64,000 nucleotides of DNA, taken from NCBI RefSeq assembly GCF_965363235.1, contig NC_134842.1, forward strand, positions 7,281,112-7,345,111, read 5' to 3'. The position numbers were made by a program, and so were the translations under genes. This document shows, one piece after another, positions 45,401 to 60,900 of the stretch. The stretch is from Mytilus galloprovincialis (Eukaryota > Mollusca > Bivalvia > Mytilida > Mytilidae). A model generated the notes under the pieces. The model was not told the DNA's origin, made no database searches, and worked only from the letters and a program-made list of their open reading frames with translations. The stretch's first letter is position 1. Every line of letters starts with the position of its first letter.

Positions 45401-48400
45401 CTCACATTTATACGTAAATAACTTGAAACAAAGAACACTGAATATTTTAGTTGCTGTTGTAGTTTTTGGAAGTTTATTTGTAATGGGTAAGAAATGTGCT
45501 TTTATAACAATATGAAGTCATAATTTGAAAATAAAACATCTGGTATTTACTTTATCAAGTTATTTAGTTAGACATTACACATGTATAATGACCAAATATG
45601 CCTGCTGACCTTTTATGTACAGATAGAATAAATAGCCAACACAAATAGTATAAATGCTCAATTAAACTGAATACAAATACAAAATATTGAAATATTTTTT
45701 CGTCACTATAACAAAAGCTACACTCTTATAACTACATTACAATAAAATTGATTCATCAACTCACAATAAACATTAGATTATAAAAATAAAATATTTTGTC
45801 CTATCTGGTTACTCATAAGAACTGGTTCCTTTCCATTTTGCCAAATAAATATAAGTCCCCTATCCTACACTAGTATAATATACACAGGATGATAATGAAT
45901 TTATGTTAAAAAAAATGTTATCTAGATATAAAAAAAAAATCATAGAAAGGCCTTTAGAATACAAAAAATCTCTGGAATAAAAAAAAGTAAAAAGTCCAAA
46001 TAAAGTAGGAAACATAGGAGCATTGAAGACCCAATATTCCAAAAGTTTTTGTCTAAACCAGCTACACTTATCTACTCCTGGGGCCATCATCTAAAGCATT
46101 TCTATAATTCAAGTTCTCTTCTAAAAGTTTATTTTACAGCCTATATTTAAAGTTTACCGTTAATCCCAAAGATTTACCAAATTTGCTAATTTTGTTCAGT
46201 ATTACTGCGAAATATTGATTGTCTCTAGACATATTCTCCTGTTGTTAATAAAACATATTAAAAGTTTCTTGTCTACAGGCTAAAATATTCAACCAAAATC
46301 ACTCTAATGTAATATAACACTTGATAAGTTTGTCCAAGTGCTTTCATGTATACCTTTATGAGGAACACTCAACCCAAAAATTAGAAAGCGAATAATGTAT
46401 AAAAAATACCTTAATATGGCCTGAGATATATAAACAAAATAAACAAGAGTGAAAATGAGTCGCCAAATTCATCTAAGGTAAGCTGGACCTGAGTGAGTCG
46501 GAACCTACATTTCATAATAATTTCTTAATTTATCAACAAATTTACTGATTAAAATAAATGGCTAAAACAATAATGAAATGTTTATGGAATGTGTGACATG
46601 ACTGTAAACAAAAACAAGTAAACATCCCCACAATAAGTTGTATTTCTTTATGAACTGCTTTTTGGCATTAATCAGTTAAACTGACTTAACAAATAAATAT
46701 ATAACTACTATCAAAACTATCAGAATTAAAAGCTAAATTGATGATTATTTTATGATTCCTTCATTCGACCGCTCATTAACATAAATCAATTACAGTAATG
46801 GATAACTTATACAAATATGCAAATCATTATACCATAAATTCAGAAAATAATGCTTGAATTTATTATAATTAATCCTTAACTCTTGCAATAATGCAAATTT
46901 TAATTATGTGATTGCTAAAATTTAATGAAGAAAAATCGTTGCAGATATTTTGAATGGGTGATTTTATTGAATTCATGAAACATTAGCATATTTTGTATTA
47001 ATAAAAAAAGCAATAATATCTGAATTAACAGTAGTTTTTGATTTATGCATTGACCTTTCTGGATAAAATATTCACAACATGAAAAATTTATATCAACTTA
47101 AAATAATATTAGTTCTTTCTCAAGATTGAAAATAATAATGTACATGTATTTCATCTTACCTTATAGATAAAAATATAAATAAAATCAAAATCATAAAAAC
47201 ATTTAAAAATCTGTTTTCTGAAATAAATTTTTTACAGCACTATGTCTTAGAGACTTACAATATAAAAATATACATTATATTGTGATTTGAGCTGAAAACA
47301 CCAAAGTTTAATGTGAATAAATTCACAGTTACAACATATACAAATAAATCTGATTTAATTGACAAACTTCTGACATAAGGATGTGAACATGTGAAGGTGT
47401 ACACAGGAATGATTTATGAAAGTGAAATGTTATAAATATTTCATATCACAAATCTCACTTAACCTCTCACCAGCTCATCTGTCACTTCACCTGTCAATGC
47501 TGTTTCTACATGGAATCTCATACTACATGTTTATGAGCTACCATAAAGCCTTTATTTATCAAATTTTTTTGATCTTCACAACTTTACACAAATAATGGGT
47601 TACTTGTTAATACTTATAATAAACAAGAGGTGTACAAATGACAGCAAACTTAGTTTTCCTTACATTACATTACATTACACTATCAAACAAATCGATTGAC
47701 ATTGGAGACTATAATTTTTTCTAATGGAGAGATTCGTTTCACCCATTATTTAAATTTTTGAAATAGGTCCAATTGAGAACAAATCAGTGGTCTTAATAAT
47801 TTACATGCCTTTTTGATAAAGTTGAAATTTAGGTCATATTTTGCCAAAAGTGAAAGAATTGTTTGGACTATTTAAACATTATAATATGGAATTAAAGCAG
47901 CATTGAATATATGTCTGGGAACTGATTATCACAAAATGTTTATACAGATATGATTATGGAATATTTAAAGTTATTTTCTATGTATCATCCACCTTAAAAA
48001 CATAAACAAAATATATCAAATATACTAACTATCTATCCTTCTACCATACACAAAAACATGGTTTTGCAAATTTTGAGGTTATATATCATCAAATTATGCT
48101 GTAAAATGCTGATTTCAAGTATTTGAAAACATTTCTCAAAATAGCATGAAAGCTACAAAAAACAGTAAATTCTAGATACTTAAATTCTACATTTAAACCT
48201 AGTCTACAATCAATACATTAAACAGACTACATACAAAACACAGATGGATAGTGCTTCAATGAATGCATTAAATGTATGAGACAAAAACTGATGTATAGAA
48301 TATATAAATGAATATGCTGTTTCATGATATTATGCATAAAATGAATACTGTGGATTCATTATTATTCATGAAATACCAATTATTGTGGAATTTGTGGGTA

Positions 48401-48937
48401 CAGGTGAGCAACTAATCTAAATATTCAATAAGTTACAAATTTTCTATAGGCTTGTATGGAGACTTTGGCGAATCCTTGAAATCAATTATCTGTGAAAATA
48501 CTAGTTATCCTCAATCCACTTGGTACCCAGGAAAATAACTGAATCCTAAGTAGTATGAGACATCTCAGTATTTCTGAATGTTTTGATCTACTTGTCAACA
48601 TGGTCAATGCAGAAGTAATAAAAATGACAATGAAAATATTTAAAATAACAATTTAAGGATGTACTCTTCTGACTTTTCTATTAATATCATTCCTTTTCTA
48701 TTCTTTTCATCAATCTAATGTCATATTTTCAACTGTTCAAAGCAGTTAACTGGGCTATTTGAATATATATCTTATTGTTTAACAATTTTCCTTGTTGTCA
48801 CCCTTCAACAATAGATATTTCATAACAAATTCATTAACAAAACAAGTACATATAACTTTAGCTGCCATTTTCATTTGAAACTGGTGAATTCCACATTTTC
48901 ACAATTTACTGTATTTTGACTAGAGGTCTTTCCCTTT
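45400..48937. other. gene-free 3' flank of the phosphatase gene
   Basis: AT-rich. It should hold the 3' UTR of the minus-strand phosphatase gene, whose poly(A) site I could not fix. A palindromic TTTCGTGGATT-family copy lies at about 48350-48560. Small ORFs are unsupported. Confidence 0.4.
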
Positions 48938-51900
48938 TCAAGTTGTATCAAGTCGAATCATTCTGAGTTTGAAATTGTCCGCTAAAACACAAGCTGCCTC
49001 ATTAGATCCACCACAATATCCCGAGGAAGAAAAGACAGTTAATAATTTACCCTGTTGCTGAACCTGAAAAATAAAAATGATTTATGAATGAAGTCCAGTG
49101 GCAAATATTTCAGGCATATTAAAGGGGGAAATATAATAATGTGATATAAAGATGTTTTGTAGTCTGCACAAAGACATGCCAACTACAAGACAAGTTATAT
49201 TATTCTTTGAACTTTCTATTAAAGTGTGTATGTTGGCAGAGCATGCACACCAGCAAATATTCATTTGAAAGTCTTTGGTTTGACTGGGTAAAGTCATTAA
49301 AAATCAAATAATGGTCATTGGGATCCATTGCAAACCAATTTTCTGGTAGTTCACCATTTATTTAGTCTCTTGGTTTTCACCAAAAAACTAAATACAATAG
49401 CAACTGCATGTATGAACTAGTCAAGAATTATTTGAGTATTTTTTTTAAACCTCTGTTTTCTAACGCCATACAATGAAAAGTACTTTTTGAACCTCTATTA
49501 CCCTTGCACTATTTACTTAAGTGCATTCCACATTGAACAGGATTAAATTTGGATAACTGAATAAATGAGCAGAATATAACAATCTACAAGAAAGACATAT
49601 TGTTTAAAAGACTGCCAATTGTTTCCTTCACAGTTGTAACCTTTACTGTTTAAAAATCTTATACAATGTTTAATAATACTGTTAAAAGAGTATACTTTTT
49701 TTTAGATTTCAAGCTACTTCTTTTATGCTTGAATAACTTATTTTTCATTCACAAAATGAAATTAAATGAAAAACAAGAATGTGTTCATAGTACAAGGATG
49801 CCCCACTCGCACTATCATTTTCTATGTTCAGTGGACCGTGAAAATTGGGGTCAAAACTTTAATTTGGAATTAAAATTAGAAAAATCATATCGTAGGGAAC
49901 ATGTGTACTAAGTTTCAAGTTGATTTAATTTAACTTCATCAAAAACTACCTTGACCAAAAACTTTAACCTGAACTTCGCACTATCATTTTCTATGTTCAG
50001 TGGACCATGAAATTGGGGTCAAAACTGTAATTTGGCATTAAAATTAGAAAGATCATATCATGGGGAACATGTGTACTAAGTTTCAAGTTGATTGGACTTC
50101 AACTTCTTCAAAAACTACCTTGACCAAAAACTTTAACCTGAAGCGAACGGACGCACAGACGGACGAACGAACGAACGGAGGCACAGACCAGAAAACATAA
50201 TGCCCCTCTACTATCGTAGGTGGGGCATAATAAGCCAACATTATTGATGCCATGATTTACCTGAAAACCTGCCTCCTGTACTTCATGTGCCCTGATGACA
50301 TGTGATAGTCCATTTATATCTAGAAATGAGGTTAATGCTTCAATACTAAAGAAATGTGCCGTCCCTCTCCGTGAGTTATACACATAACCTTTCTGTTTCT
50401 CTAACTCCTCCTTTAACTCTGGTGTAACTTGCTCTACACTGGAAGTCACAAAAATAATGCAATTAAAACAAATTCCTAATGAACACTTTAGTATAAGATT
50501 TTGTAAAATTCTGATATAAAAAATTCAAATTAATTGTTTAATGTGTGGATTTTCAAAATTAAAAACAAGACAAGACCATACTTTGATTTAAATATAATAG
50601 TTTACTTTTATAAATTGTTACTTGAATGGAGAGTAGTCTCATTTGCACTCATACCACATCTTCTTATATCTATTGTACTAATTTTTAAGGACATGTTCCA
50701 TCAATTCTTGTTATCAAGTTATGTGTTTCTAAAACACAGCTAAGAATGTTTCCAGGGTTAAATAAGTAAATAAAATTTGAATATCAATCCTTGCATTCTC
50801 ATTTTCTACCAAATATAGCAAATGCAAAAGCACTGAGCATCTCACAATAAAGAGCTATATCAAAATATCATAATTTTTCTCAGAATGTGAAAGGTTGTTA
50901 CCTTCTGTGTCATTTGGTCTCTTGTGGATAGTTGTCTCAAGAAAATGTCCACTAAACAATGTTTGAAATATGATTAAGGGATAAAGCTCAATACAAACCT
51001 GATTGGATCACTCCACATTATTTCCCAAGCTAATGGACTTTCTATTTCTGGGTCTCTCAGTGGACAAGGTACTTTGTTAATGTTTTCTATCAAACAACTT
51101 TCTGATTCAGGCCCTGGTATACCTCCATGTACACAAAATATCTACAATGTTCATTGGTCAGTTATAACTACTGTATTACTGTATTAGGTCAAGATAAAGG
51201 ATTGCATCATGTATTACTCACTTTACCAAGTATCTAAACAGAGGACTTTAGTATTTTTGCAATTGGAAGTCTCCCTCCAAAAATGATATTGGTTGATGGT
51301 TGATACAGCAATTAATAAAATGTACTATAAACTATTGATTCTTCAAATTAAACCAGATCGTTAGGTTATTCTTTAGTCTAATTATAAAATGTCATTCAGT
51401 AGGTTTATGTTTTTTTTCCTCCCATTTCATATCTTGGCATACAATCAAAGCATTCATTTAAATAGTCTACATACCCTATCATCTACAGTAGCTGCTATTG
51501 GCATACAATCAAAGCATTCATTAACAGCATCCCAGATCTGAAGACCAATACTATCTCCAAATTTAGCAATACACTCACTGTAATACAATATTAGGACACT
51601 ATAGCTAGTAGTATTTATTATGATTAGACCATCAGCACAATTTAATTTTTTCCTTCAACACTTCATACATGTACTGTAAATTCAGAAATTATTTCTTGAA
51701 TTATTGTTGCAATTTTGAAATGACCAATCAATATTAGAAATTTATTATTTCAATTTTTGAAAATGCTGAATTCATTTTATATTTTTCTGATGTGTTAATC
51801 TTTGCAATATTAGCTTTACAAAACTTTATAGACTTAGTTGGTGGTTGGTGTTTTACCATTTAATATTTTTGTTTATGAATCTAAATATCCTTTTTTTTTC

Positions 51901-54900
51901 AAAATAAATTACAAAATGCCTGTTTATTTCTATCTTTGTGGCCTTCCACATAAGTGACATTTCCAAATAAGCTTTTTTTTAAAAAGTAAATGAATTCAAT
52001 AGTGTGGTAATTTTTAATATTGGAATTTATAATCATTTCATTACAATCATACACCTTTTAACCCTGTTTTGTAGATTATACTTACGTTTTAAACGAGAAC
52101 ATTTCTTGAACACTTCTGAGTTCATGGTTACCTCTTAGAAGTACAAACTTTTCTGGTGCTAACAGTTTCTCAGCAAATAAATAGGAAATCACCTGAATTC
52201 AGATATGAAGTTAATGAAAGACAACTTTGCAATTTCTTCATTTTAAATATTAAAACATGGAGAAATTTTAAGGAGGATTTCTTATGCAATTTAAAAACAT
52301 TCTTTTCCAAGGACGAATGTAAGACATTAACAATTTGATAAAAATAAAACTAGATCTGTGTTCGTTTTTTTTATCTGCAAGTTTTCATGAACTAATTTCT
52401 TTAGGCAGAAAAGGATGTCTCTGGATTTTTAAATTGAGATGTATGTCAAGAAATGATTAAAAATATGGAAATATCTAGTCAGAAAAAATAGTTTTACCTC
52501 AACCCCATATTCTCCTCTATCTACATAATCACCAAGAAACAAGAAAGAGGCTGGTGTCAACATTGGACCCATCCTCCACAGGGCTTTCTCAAAACACACT
52601 AAATCTCTGTAGTTACCATGGATATCACCTGAAACAGAGGAATTTCAAAACTGAACCAATCATAATAAAAATTAAGAAAGGACATTTCAGTGAAAAGAGT
52701 TCTGAATGCATGCAAAATAATGGCTTATTTCTTTAAATATTATATTAAAGGTTAAATTGATATATTCTAAACTTCATAGTCACATTTTTCACATTATTTT
52801 GTGATTTTATTTAATGATACCCTTTTTGATTATATAACTTTTGACATATTTCAGGTCTTAAACATCCTTGGCTTTCATATTTTATACACTGAGGCCCTAG
52901 ATTGTTAATCCAGAAACGCACTTTGGACACATGAATTTTTTTTGTTTTATACATAATGCAATTGGCTTTATTTGTTATTAACAGCAAATCATGTCTTCAT
53001 TTAATGAAAAATGTGAACTGGATTTTCTGAAATTAAAACGGCAAACCAGCAATACAAAAAAAGGACAGTTAGTTTTCTTTTATACAATTTGTTCCGTATA
53101 TAAAACTGCACAATATTTTGTATCAAAAGTCTTTGACTGAATAAAAATATTAAATTGTATTGTATCAACTACAAATAAATATGATACCTAAAATATAAAC
53201 AGGGGAGGTCAGTTTGACAAGCCTTGGTTCATCAGATAAGATTTCTTTGGTTTGTCGACATAAGGTTAGAAGGCATTTAGCTAAAGCATTCTTTTCCACT
53301 TGTCCCCAGTCAAAAGCTTGCTGCAAAACAGAACAATAATAAATTAATGACAATACACATCTCTACTTTGACGGCAGCATTAATATAATTTTGTATCATT
53401 TTGAGTAGGTTATTTTATCACATGAATTGTTAAGAAATACTGTGATTCCCTTGTCAAATAAAAAAAGATATATATTTCAAATTTGAGTTAAATCCTGAAA
53501 ATTTTAACACCATACAACAAAATGATGTTGTCAAAGAAGTGAGAATACATAGAAAAAGATAAAGACAGTGCTCATGCACAATGCCCATTTATGAATTAAG
53601 GTGTTGTTCTGTCACTTGTTGATTTTTTTTTTATTCATTTGAGTTTTTGAATTAGTTATTATGGAAGATTATTCTGATAAATGTAAGAACATTCTACAAG
53701 GACAAAATAACCAAAACATATATATATATATAACTGCTAGTAGTCTGTATTTATGTATTATTGTCATTTTATTTATTTTCTTTTGTTACATCTTCTGACA
53801 TCCGACTCAGACTTCTCTTGAACTGAATTTTAATGTGCGTATTGTTATGCAATTACTTTTCTACATTGGCTAGAGGTATAGGGGGAGGGTTGAGATCTCA
53901 TAAACATGTTTAACCCCGCCACAATTTTGTGCCTGTCCCAAGTCAGGAGCCTCTGGCCTTTGTTAGTCTTGTATGATTTTCAATTTTAGTTTCTTGTGTA
54001 TAATTCAGAGTTTAGTATGACGTCCATTATCACTGTACTAGTATACATATTTTTTAAGGGGCCATCTGAAGGACGCCTTCAGGTGTGGGAGTTTCTCGCT
54101 ACATTGAAGACCCATTGAAGGCCTTTGGCTGTTGTCTGCTCTATGGTCGGGTTGTTGTTGCTTTGACACATTCCCCATTTCCTTTCTCAATTTTATTTTA
54201 TACATTAGTTTATGCATTTCCAGTACCAAACAAATCCATTTTTTAAAAGAGTTACTAACAATTTCCTTCATATTTAAGTCTTCATTACATTCTGGATCAA
54301 TTTAGTGTTTTTATTTTAAACATTCATTTATGATTTATTGCCAATAACAAAAGATCAGTGAAAGATTCATTTGTCTTAGAATAAACGATATAATATTATA
54401 TTTGTCATCTCAATAAGAAAGACAAAACACAACATAAAATGTCAATTACAGTAATCCATTTCTATTGGTTAAAACTCTCACCTTAGCAGGACTTCCATTA
54501 TCTCCCTTTAAAGCTCTTTCAAAATATCTTAGTCCTGTCAACATTTCATTTGGATGTGACCTCTATCAAATATAAATATACAAATATAGAGAAAAAATAT
54601 TGAAAGAACTAAATATCTTCATAATTTAATATGCTGTGTTCAAAATGTTCACTTTTCTATTTTGGTTTACCAAAATAAATACATACCAAAAAAAATATGT
54701 CAACATGAAAATTAAGCTCCTTTTTTAAAACAAGAGTGCACACGCTGAAATGTCTCGCCTTCTATACTAATCATTGATATTATGTTGATAGTCCTAAGTA
54801 TAAAGCTTAGTTTTATTACAACTGTCTCATAAACTTAACATTAACCAAGATAACTAAACAAAGACCAATGAACCTTGAAAATGAGGTCAAGGTCAGATGA

Positions 54901-57900
54901 ACCATGCCAGGCAGACATGTACAGCTAACAATGCTTCTATACAACATATATAGTTGACCCATTACTTATAGTTTAAGAAAAATAGACCAAAACACAAAAA
55001 CTTAACACTGTGCAATGAACCGTGAAAATGAGGTCACCGTCAAATAAAACCTGCGCGACTGACATAAAGATCATAAAATATTTCCATACACCAAATATAG
55101 TTGACCTATGGCATACAGTATTAGATAAAAAGACCAAAACTCAAAAACTTAACTTAGACCACTGAACCATGAAAATGAGGTCAAGGTCACATGACATCTG
55201 CCCGCTAGACATGTACACCTTACCATCATTCCATACAACAAATATAGTAGACCTATTGCATATAGTATGAGAAAAACAGACCAAAACACAAAAATTTAAC
55301 TATAACCACTGAACCATGAAAATGAGGTCAAGGTCAGATGACACCTGCCAGTTGGACATGTACACCTTACAGTCCTTCCATACACCGAATATACTAGCCC
55401 TATTGCTTATAGTATCTGAGATATGGACTTGACCACCAAAACTTAACCTTGATCACTGATCCATGAAATGAGGTCGAGGTCAAGTGAAAACTGTCTGACA
55501 GACATGAGAACCTTGCAAGGTACGCACATATCAAATATAGTTATCCTATTACTTATAATAAGAGAGAATTCAACATTACAAAAAATTTGAACTTTTTTTT
55601 CAAGTGGTCACTGAACCATGAAAATGAGGTCAAGGACATTGGACATGTGACTGACGGAAACTTCGTAACATGAAGCATCTATATACAAAGTATAAAGCAT
55701 CCAGGTCTTCCACCTTCTGAAATATAAAGCTTTTAAGAAGTGAGCTAACACCGCCGCCGCCGCCGGATCACTATCCCTATGTCGAGCTTTCTGCAACAAA
55801 AGTTGCAGGCTCGACAATAAATTAGGACACAACAATTTACATCCTATGAGCTTTCTCAGTCAAATTGCAAATATTTTCAGTGTCACATGTATAAAGCCAT
55901 AAAAGCTAATGAATGACAAATATTCGTAGTTACTGTATGTCCTATGATAACTGAAAAGTTTATTGTTTCTATTATCTGTAGTCACAATAAATACGAATAA
56001 AAATTGTCCTGAAGCTTAGTTTCTTTAGCTCATACATGTTTAAGAACAAAAATAAAGATGACATCCCCACATAAATATAAATTTAAAATTTAGAGTCTTT
56101 AACATTAACTACGTGCTTCTTTTGAGCTATGAACATTAACATTTAGTTTATGGCATACACACCTGGTTAAATGAGTCGATTGATCCCATCCTCTGAAATC
56201 TGTTGATATCACCCTCTAGATGACTAAAAGCACTCCCAGATACTGCTGTTGTGCCTAAAAAGTAAAGAAATAGATAAATAAGGTATGCAGAAAGAATACA
56301 ATAATCAAATTAAATTCCTACTTTATTATGCAAGGCATGCTGATTTCATGAAAAAGTTTCACCTTAAGGTTATCGCAAATGCTACAAAACTCAGCAAATT
56401 TTTACACATGACAGAATGTTACTTTGTATTTCTTTGGAGGCTACCTTCCATAGATGTCTACGCAAAGGCCATAGTTGATGCAAATAAATAAGAATTTTCA
56501 ATGTTCATGTTTTATGACCAAGGGTAATAATTTTTCAACTTTAAACTTTAAGGATCTTACCTTGTAAATCCCATAGCTTGACCACATCAGCCAGTACACC
56601 TGTTCTCCTGACTTTGATGGTATGGGTAGCTAATTCATATCTAGGTAATTGGGGATGTTTCGCAGATAATGGTCTAACATCTGGTAACTTAAATAATTCA
56701 CCATCTGTATCTGAAATTTAAGAAGTAAAAAGGTTCATAATTATTTTACAATTGTAAAAGAAGTGTTATTGGCACTCATTACTCATCCTCTTATATCTAT
56801 TAACATAATATTTTATTTCAATAATCCTGTCTGTCATTCTGTAATGAAAAATTAAGAACGAAAACTACTGATCAAATTCACAGTTGAGTATAATAAACAA
56901 AATTTACACTTTTGGTATTTAGCTGTATTGTGTCTCCAAATGACCTGTAAATACGTCATAGCAATTTGTAAAACTGAACCAAAACTTCCAAACTTTAAGC
57001 TTGTGACTGTGAACCCACATGTGTAAACATTTTGATGTCAACAAGTTGACCTAACATTGTCTTTTAATGTTTATATGTACAACTGGGTGTTCCTAAACTC
57101 CATGTAAGCCAAACAAAGTCTGAATTTACAAGCATTTTGAAACTAGCTCAAACCAAGTGTAACAAAAGTCTCAATACTCAAACTATTTTGCACAAACTGG
57201 GAAAATTGAATTCAAAAACTTTATATAATTTGATAATAAATGAGAAATTTTCAATGAATAAATGAAATTTGACAATAACCTTGATAACTCATAATTTTTC
57301 AAAGTTCAAATTTCATACAGTATATAACATGCATAAAGCATTTTTTTTTAATTTATCAGCTCATACAATCTTTTTAAATATGTAATTTACAAATGATTAC
57401 TAAGAAAAGATTAATTCATGCATATACAAGCTTAAGAACAACCATTAAAAAGTCTAATGCAATTCTGCAATAATTTTATACTAAAATGATAAAAATGTCA
57501 TTCCTAAAACAGTTACTGTAAATTCAGTAATTATTGTGTGCATTTAAAAATTGCAATTTTGTCATTTTAGACTTAAATGCAATTTTAATTATTACGATTT
57601 TGAGAAAAATCCTGTTTAATTCATTTAAAACATTTCAAAATGCGAGTTTAAATTATTGCGTTTACAACTCTGTCGCATTTTTCGCAATAATAAAAACCTC
57701 GCATTAATTTCTGAATTTACAGTAAATGATTCATGATTATCTACTCTACATAAAATCACAGACAGCATATCAACTTTTGAGACTTCAATAAATGTGCATA
57801 TATTCATTTTTTTCGACTGATTTTATATCATTTTAAAGAGTAATGCTAATTTTTCAAATACCTTGCTTTTCATTAATTTATATAATGGGATTCCAAAAAT

Positions 57901-60900
57901 AGGGCCAAGAATATACTCTGAACTTGTCACACCAATGCATGGTTGTGCAAAATTCCCATATTTTGTTTTCAAATTTACAAGGGAAATCTCTTTTAAGTGA
58001 CTAGAAAGAAAACTATCTGTAATTCTGAAATAATTTATATGCTGATAGTTCTTAATAAATACAAACAAAATTAAAGCATAAAAAGTGTTTACAGTACAAA
58101 ATGTACTAATTTTCTTGGTGCCTAACAAAATTGATCAAAGCCAACAATCAATCTATTGTTTGAATAACCTACCTTTATTATAAATAACATATCATTTTAT
58201 ATAAATTTTCCTAAGAAATAGTGCATAGCTGTATAAAAATTTATTAAGTTATGTAAAAGTCCACATATGACATTTGTAATCCATGATCATTGCAGAATGC
58301 CACATATGACATTTGTAATCCATGATCATTGAAGAATGCCACATATGACATTTGTAATCCATGATCATTGCAGAATGCCACATATGACATTTGTAATCCA
58401 TGATCATTGAAGAATGCCACATATGACATTTGTAATCCATGATCATTGCAGAATGCCACAAATGACATTTGTAATCCATGATCATTGCAGAATGCCACAA
58501 ATGACATTTGTAATCCATGATCATTGCAGAATGCCACAAATGACATTTGTAATCCATGATCATTGAAGAATGCCACATATGACATTTGTAATCCATGATC
58601 ATTGAAGAATGCCACATATGACATTTGTAATCCATGATCATTGCAGAATGCCACATATGACATTTGTAATCCATGATCATTGAAGAATGCCACATATGAC
58701 ATTTGTAATCCATGATCATTGCAGAATGCCACAAATGACATTTGTAATCCATGATCATTGCAGAATGCCACAAATGACATTTGTAATCCATGATCATTGC
58801 AGAATGCCACAAATGACATTTGTAATCCATGATCATTGAAGAATGCCACATATGACATTTGTAATCCATGATCATTGAAGAATGCCACATATGACATTTG
58901 TAATCCATGATCATTGAAGAATGCCACATATGACATTTGTAATCCATGATCATTGCAGAATGCCACATATGACATTTGTAATCCATGATCATTGCAGAAT
59001 GCCACATATGACATTTGTAATCCATGATCATTGCAGAATGCCACATACATTGTTTTATCATATACTCAAAAGTTAAATTATCATTGTCAAATTATGACAT
59101 GCATAACAAACTGTATAAATCAAAATAAATTACAGTAAATTTCTAATGGCTCAACAATTTAAAGTTTAGGAGGGCATTAAAAAAAAAAGAACAAAACAGA
59201 AAACAGGTTCATTTGAAAATGAAAACTAAGTAAGAGACATTCAAACATTAAAACAAAATATGCATTTATAAATGTCTAAATATTAAACATATTGTACTGG
59301 TAAATATAGCCAAATAAAATAAACTGCATTTCATTAGCATATCATTTTTAAATGAACTACCAAAAATACCAGTCTTCGTAAAATATCTGTTCAACTCGTC
59401 CATAGACAATTCTGTAATCATAGGTTTACCAGGGATGACATTCATAATATAAACCAAAGAAAGAGTTATAGGAAGAGAAGATGAGTTCAAACAGTTTCAT
59501 TAAAATTATAACAAATGAAAAGCTTAAAAAGTTTATAGTGAAGTCTGATCTAAAATGATGGTTTCAGTCTTATCTTCCTAAAATAGTATAGTTCTATAGT
59601 AAGGTGATCAGTCGCACTCGCTTATAAGGAATTATACAATCTATACAAGATAGCAATGTATATTTTCAATTTGATTGCTTCATAATTTGTGTTTTTTTTT
59701 AATATCTTCACCTATCTTTTTTTATTGTTTTGAAGTTAAGGTTTTATGATTTTATTTGAAATTGCATGTTTCTTCCTGGAATTTTTTGGAATTTTCACCT
59801 TTAATGTTTCATAGGATTTTCTATAGACATAAACCTAGGTTATTTATTTCATATAAATATGTTCCCATTAAATATAAATAAAAAACTATTCAAACACCAA
59901 AACTAAGCATACAAACTATGTGCAAACCAAGTGTTGCTCACCATACAAATCATATTTATATCAACACCTCTAAATACATAGAGCAGTTATTTGATAAACT
60001 CCACATTTACAGTGACTCAAAAAAAAATCCCCTCTTTTTAAAATATCAATCACTCACCACTGGTTACTATATACAAATATGTAAATGCAAAATGTTCTGT
60101 TATTCAATCACTAGTTTTAAAAATATGTTCAAAATGGGAATGATTCCTTTGTTTAAAATATGTCTATACCATTTTAAAACTTAATCTTATAATTAAGCAG
60201 TTAAATAAAATAGTATTATCATATTTCATACAGCTGCTAACCAGATGCTCCGCAGGGCGTAGCTTTATACGACCGCAGAGGTTGAACCCTGAACAGTTGG
60301 GGCAAGTATGGACACAACATTCAAGCTGGATTCAGCTCTAAATTTGGATTGTGATTAAATAGTTGACACAGCATAGGTTTCTGACACAGAATGAATGCGT
60401 TCTAATGAACTTAAAATTTTTGTTTTCTCTTAGAGCAATTCACTATGCTGTTGAATATTAATCCTCTCAAAAAAATGTTTGAAGAAATTTTCTTTTTTAT
60501 TTATGAAATTTCAAATGAGAAAAATTGAACCCAATTTTTTTTAATCACATTCCCCTTTCCCTTATTCCAAAACTAATCTCAATTAAAATTTCTAATGGAG
60601 TTTGCAACAATAACTACTCATTTAAATACATCATAAAATATTAAGATGTAAAAAAACTGCTTGTTATCACTGAATGGTAAAGATTATTTTAATTTATCAG
60701 TTTGTAGTAAAAAGTGAATATACATTGTATATTGTATATAACAAAGATTTAAGTTGATTCTGGACAAAGAAAGATAACTCCAATTAAAAAAAATCTTGCT
60801 ATTGCACAATATTTTGCAATTAGATATTTCTTGCTTACTATTCTGGACAAAGAAAGATAACTCTAATTAAAAAAAAATTTGCTATTTCACAATATTGTGC

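Noticed and set aside
55781-55815. Hairpin as a transcription terminator or microRNA
   Set aside because: It is the terminal hairpin of a dispersed element and other elements here end in the same way.
58244-59061. Minus-strand ORFs of 268 and 270 residues made of a 13-residue repeat
   Set aside because: They are translations of the 39-bp satellite, whose unit is a multiple of three without stops. Two overlapping frames are equally open, there is no splice or start context, and the array sits in an intron.
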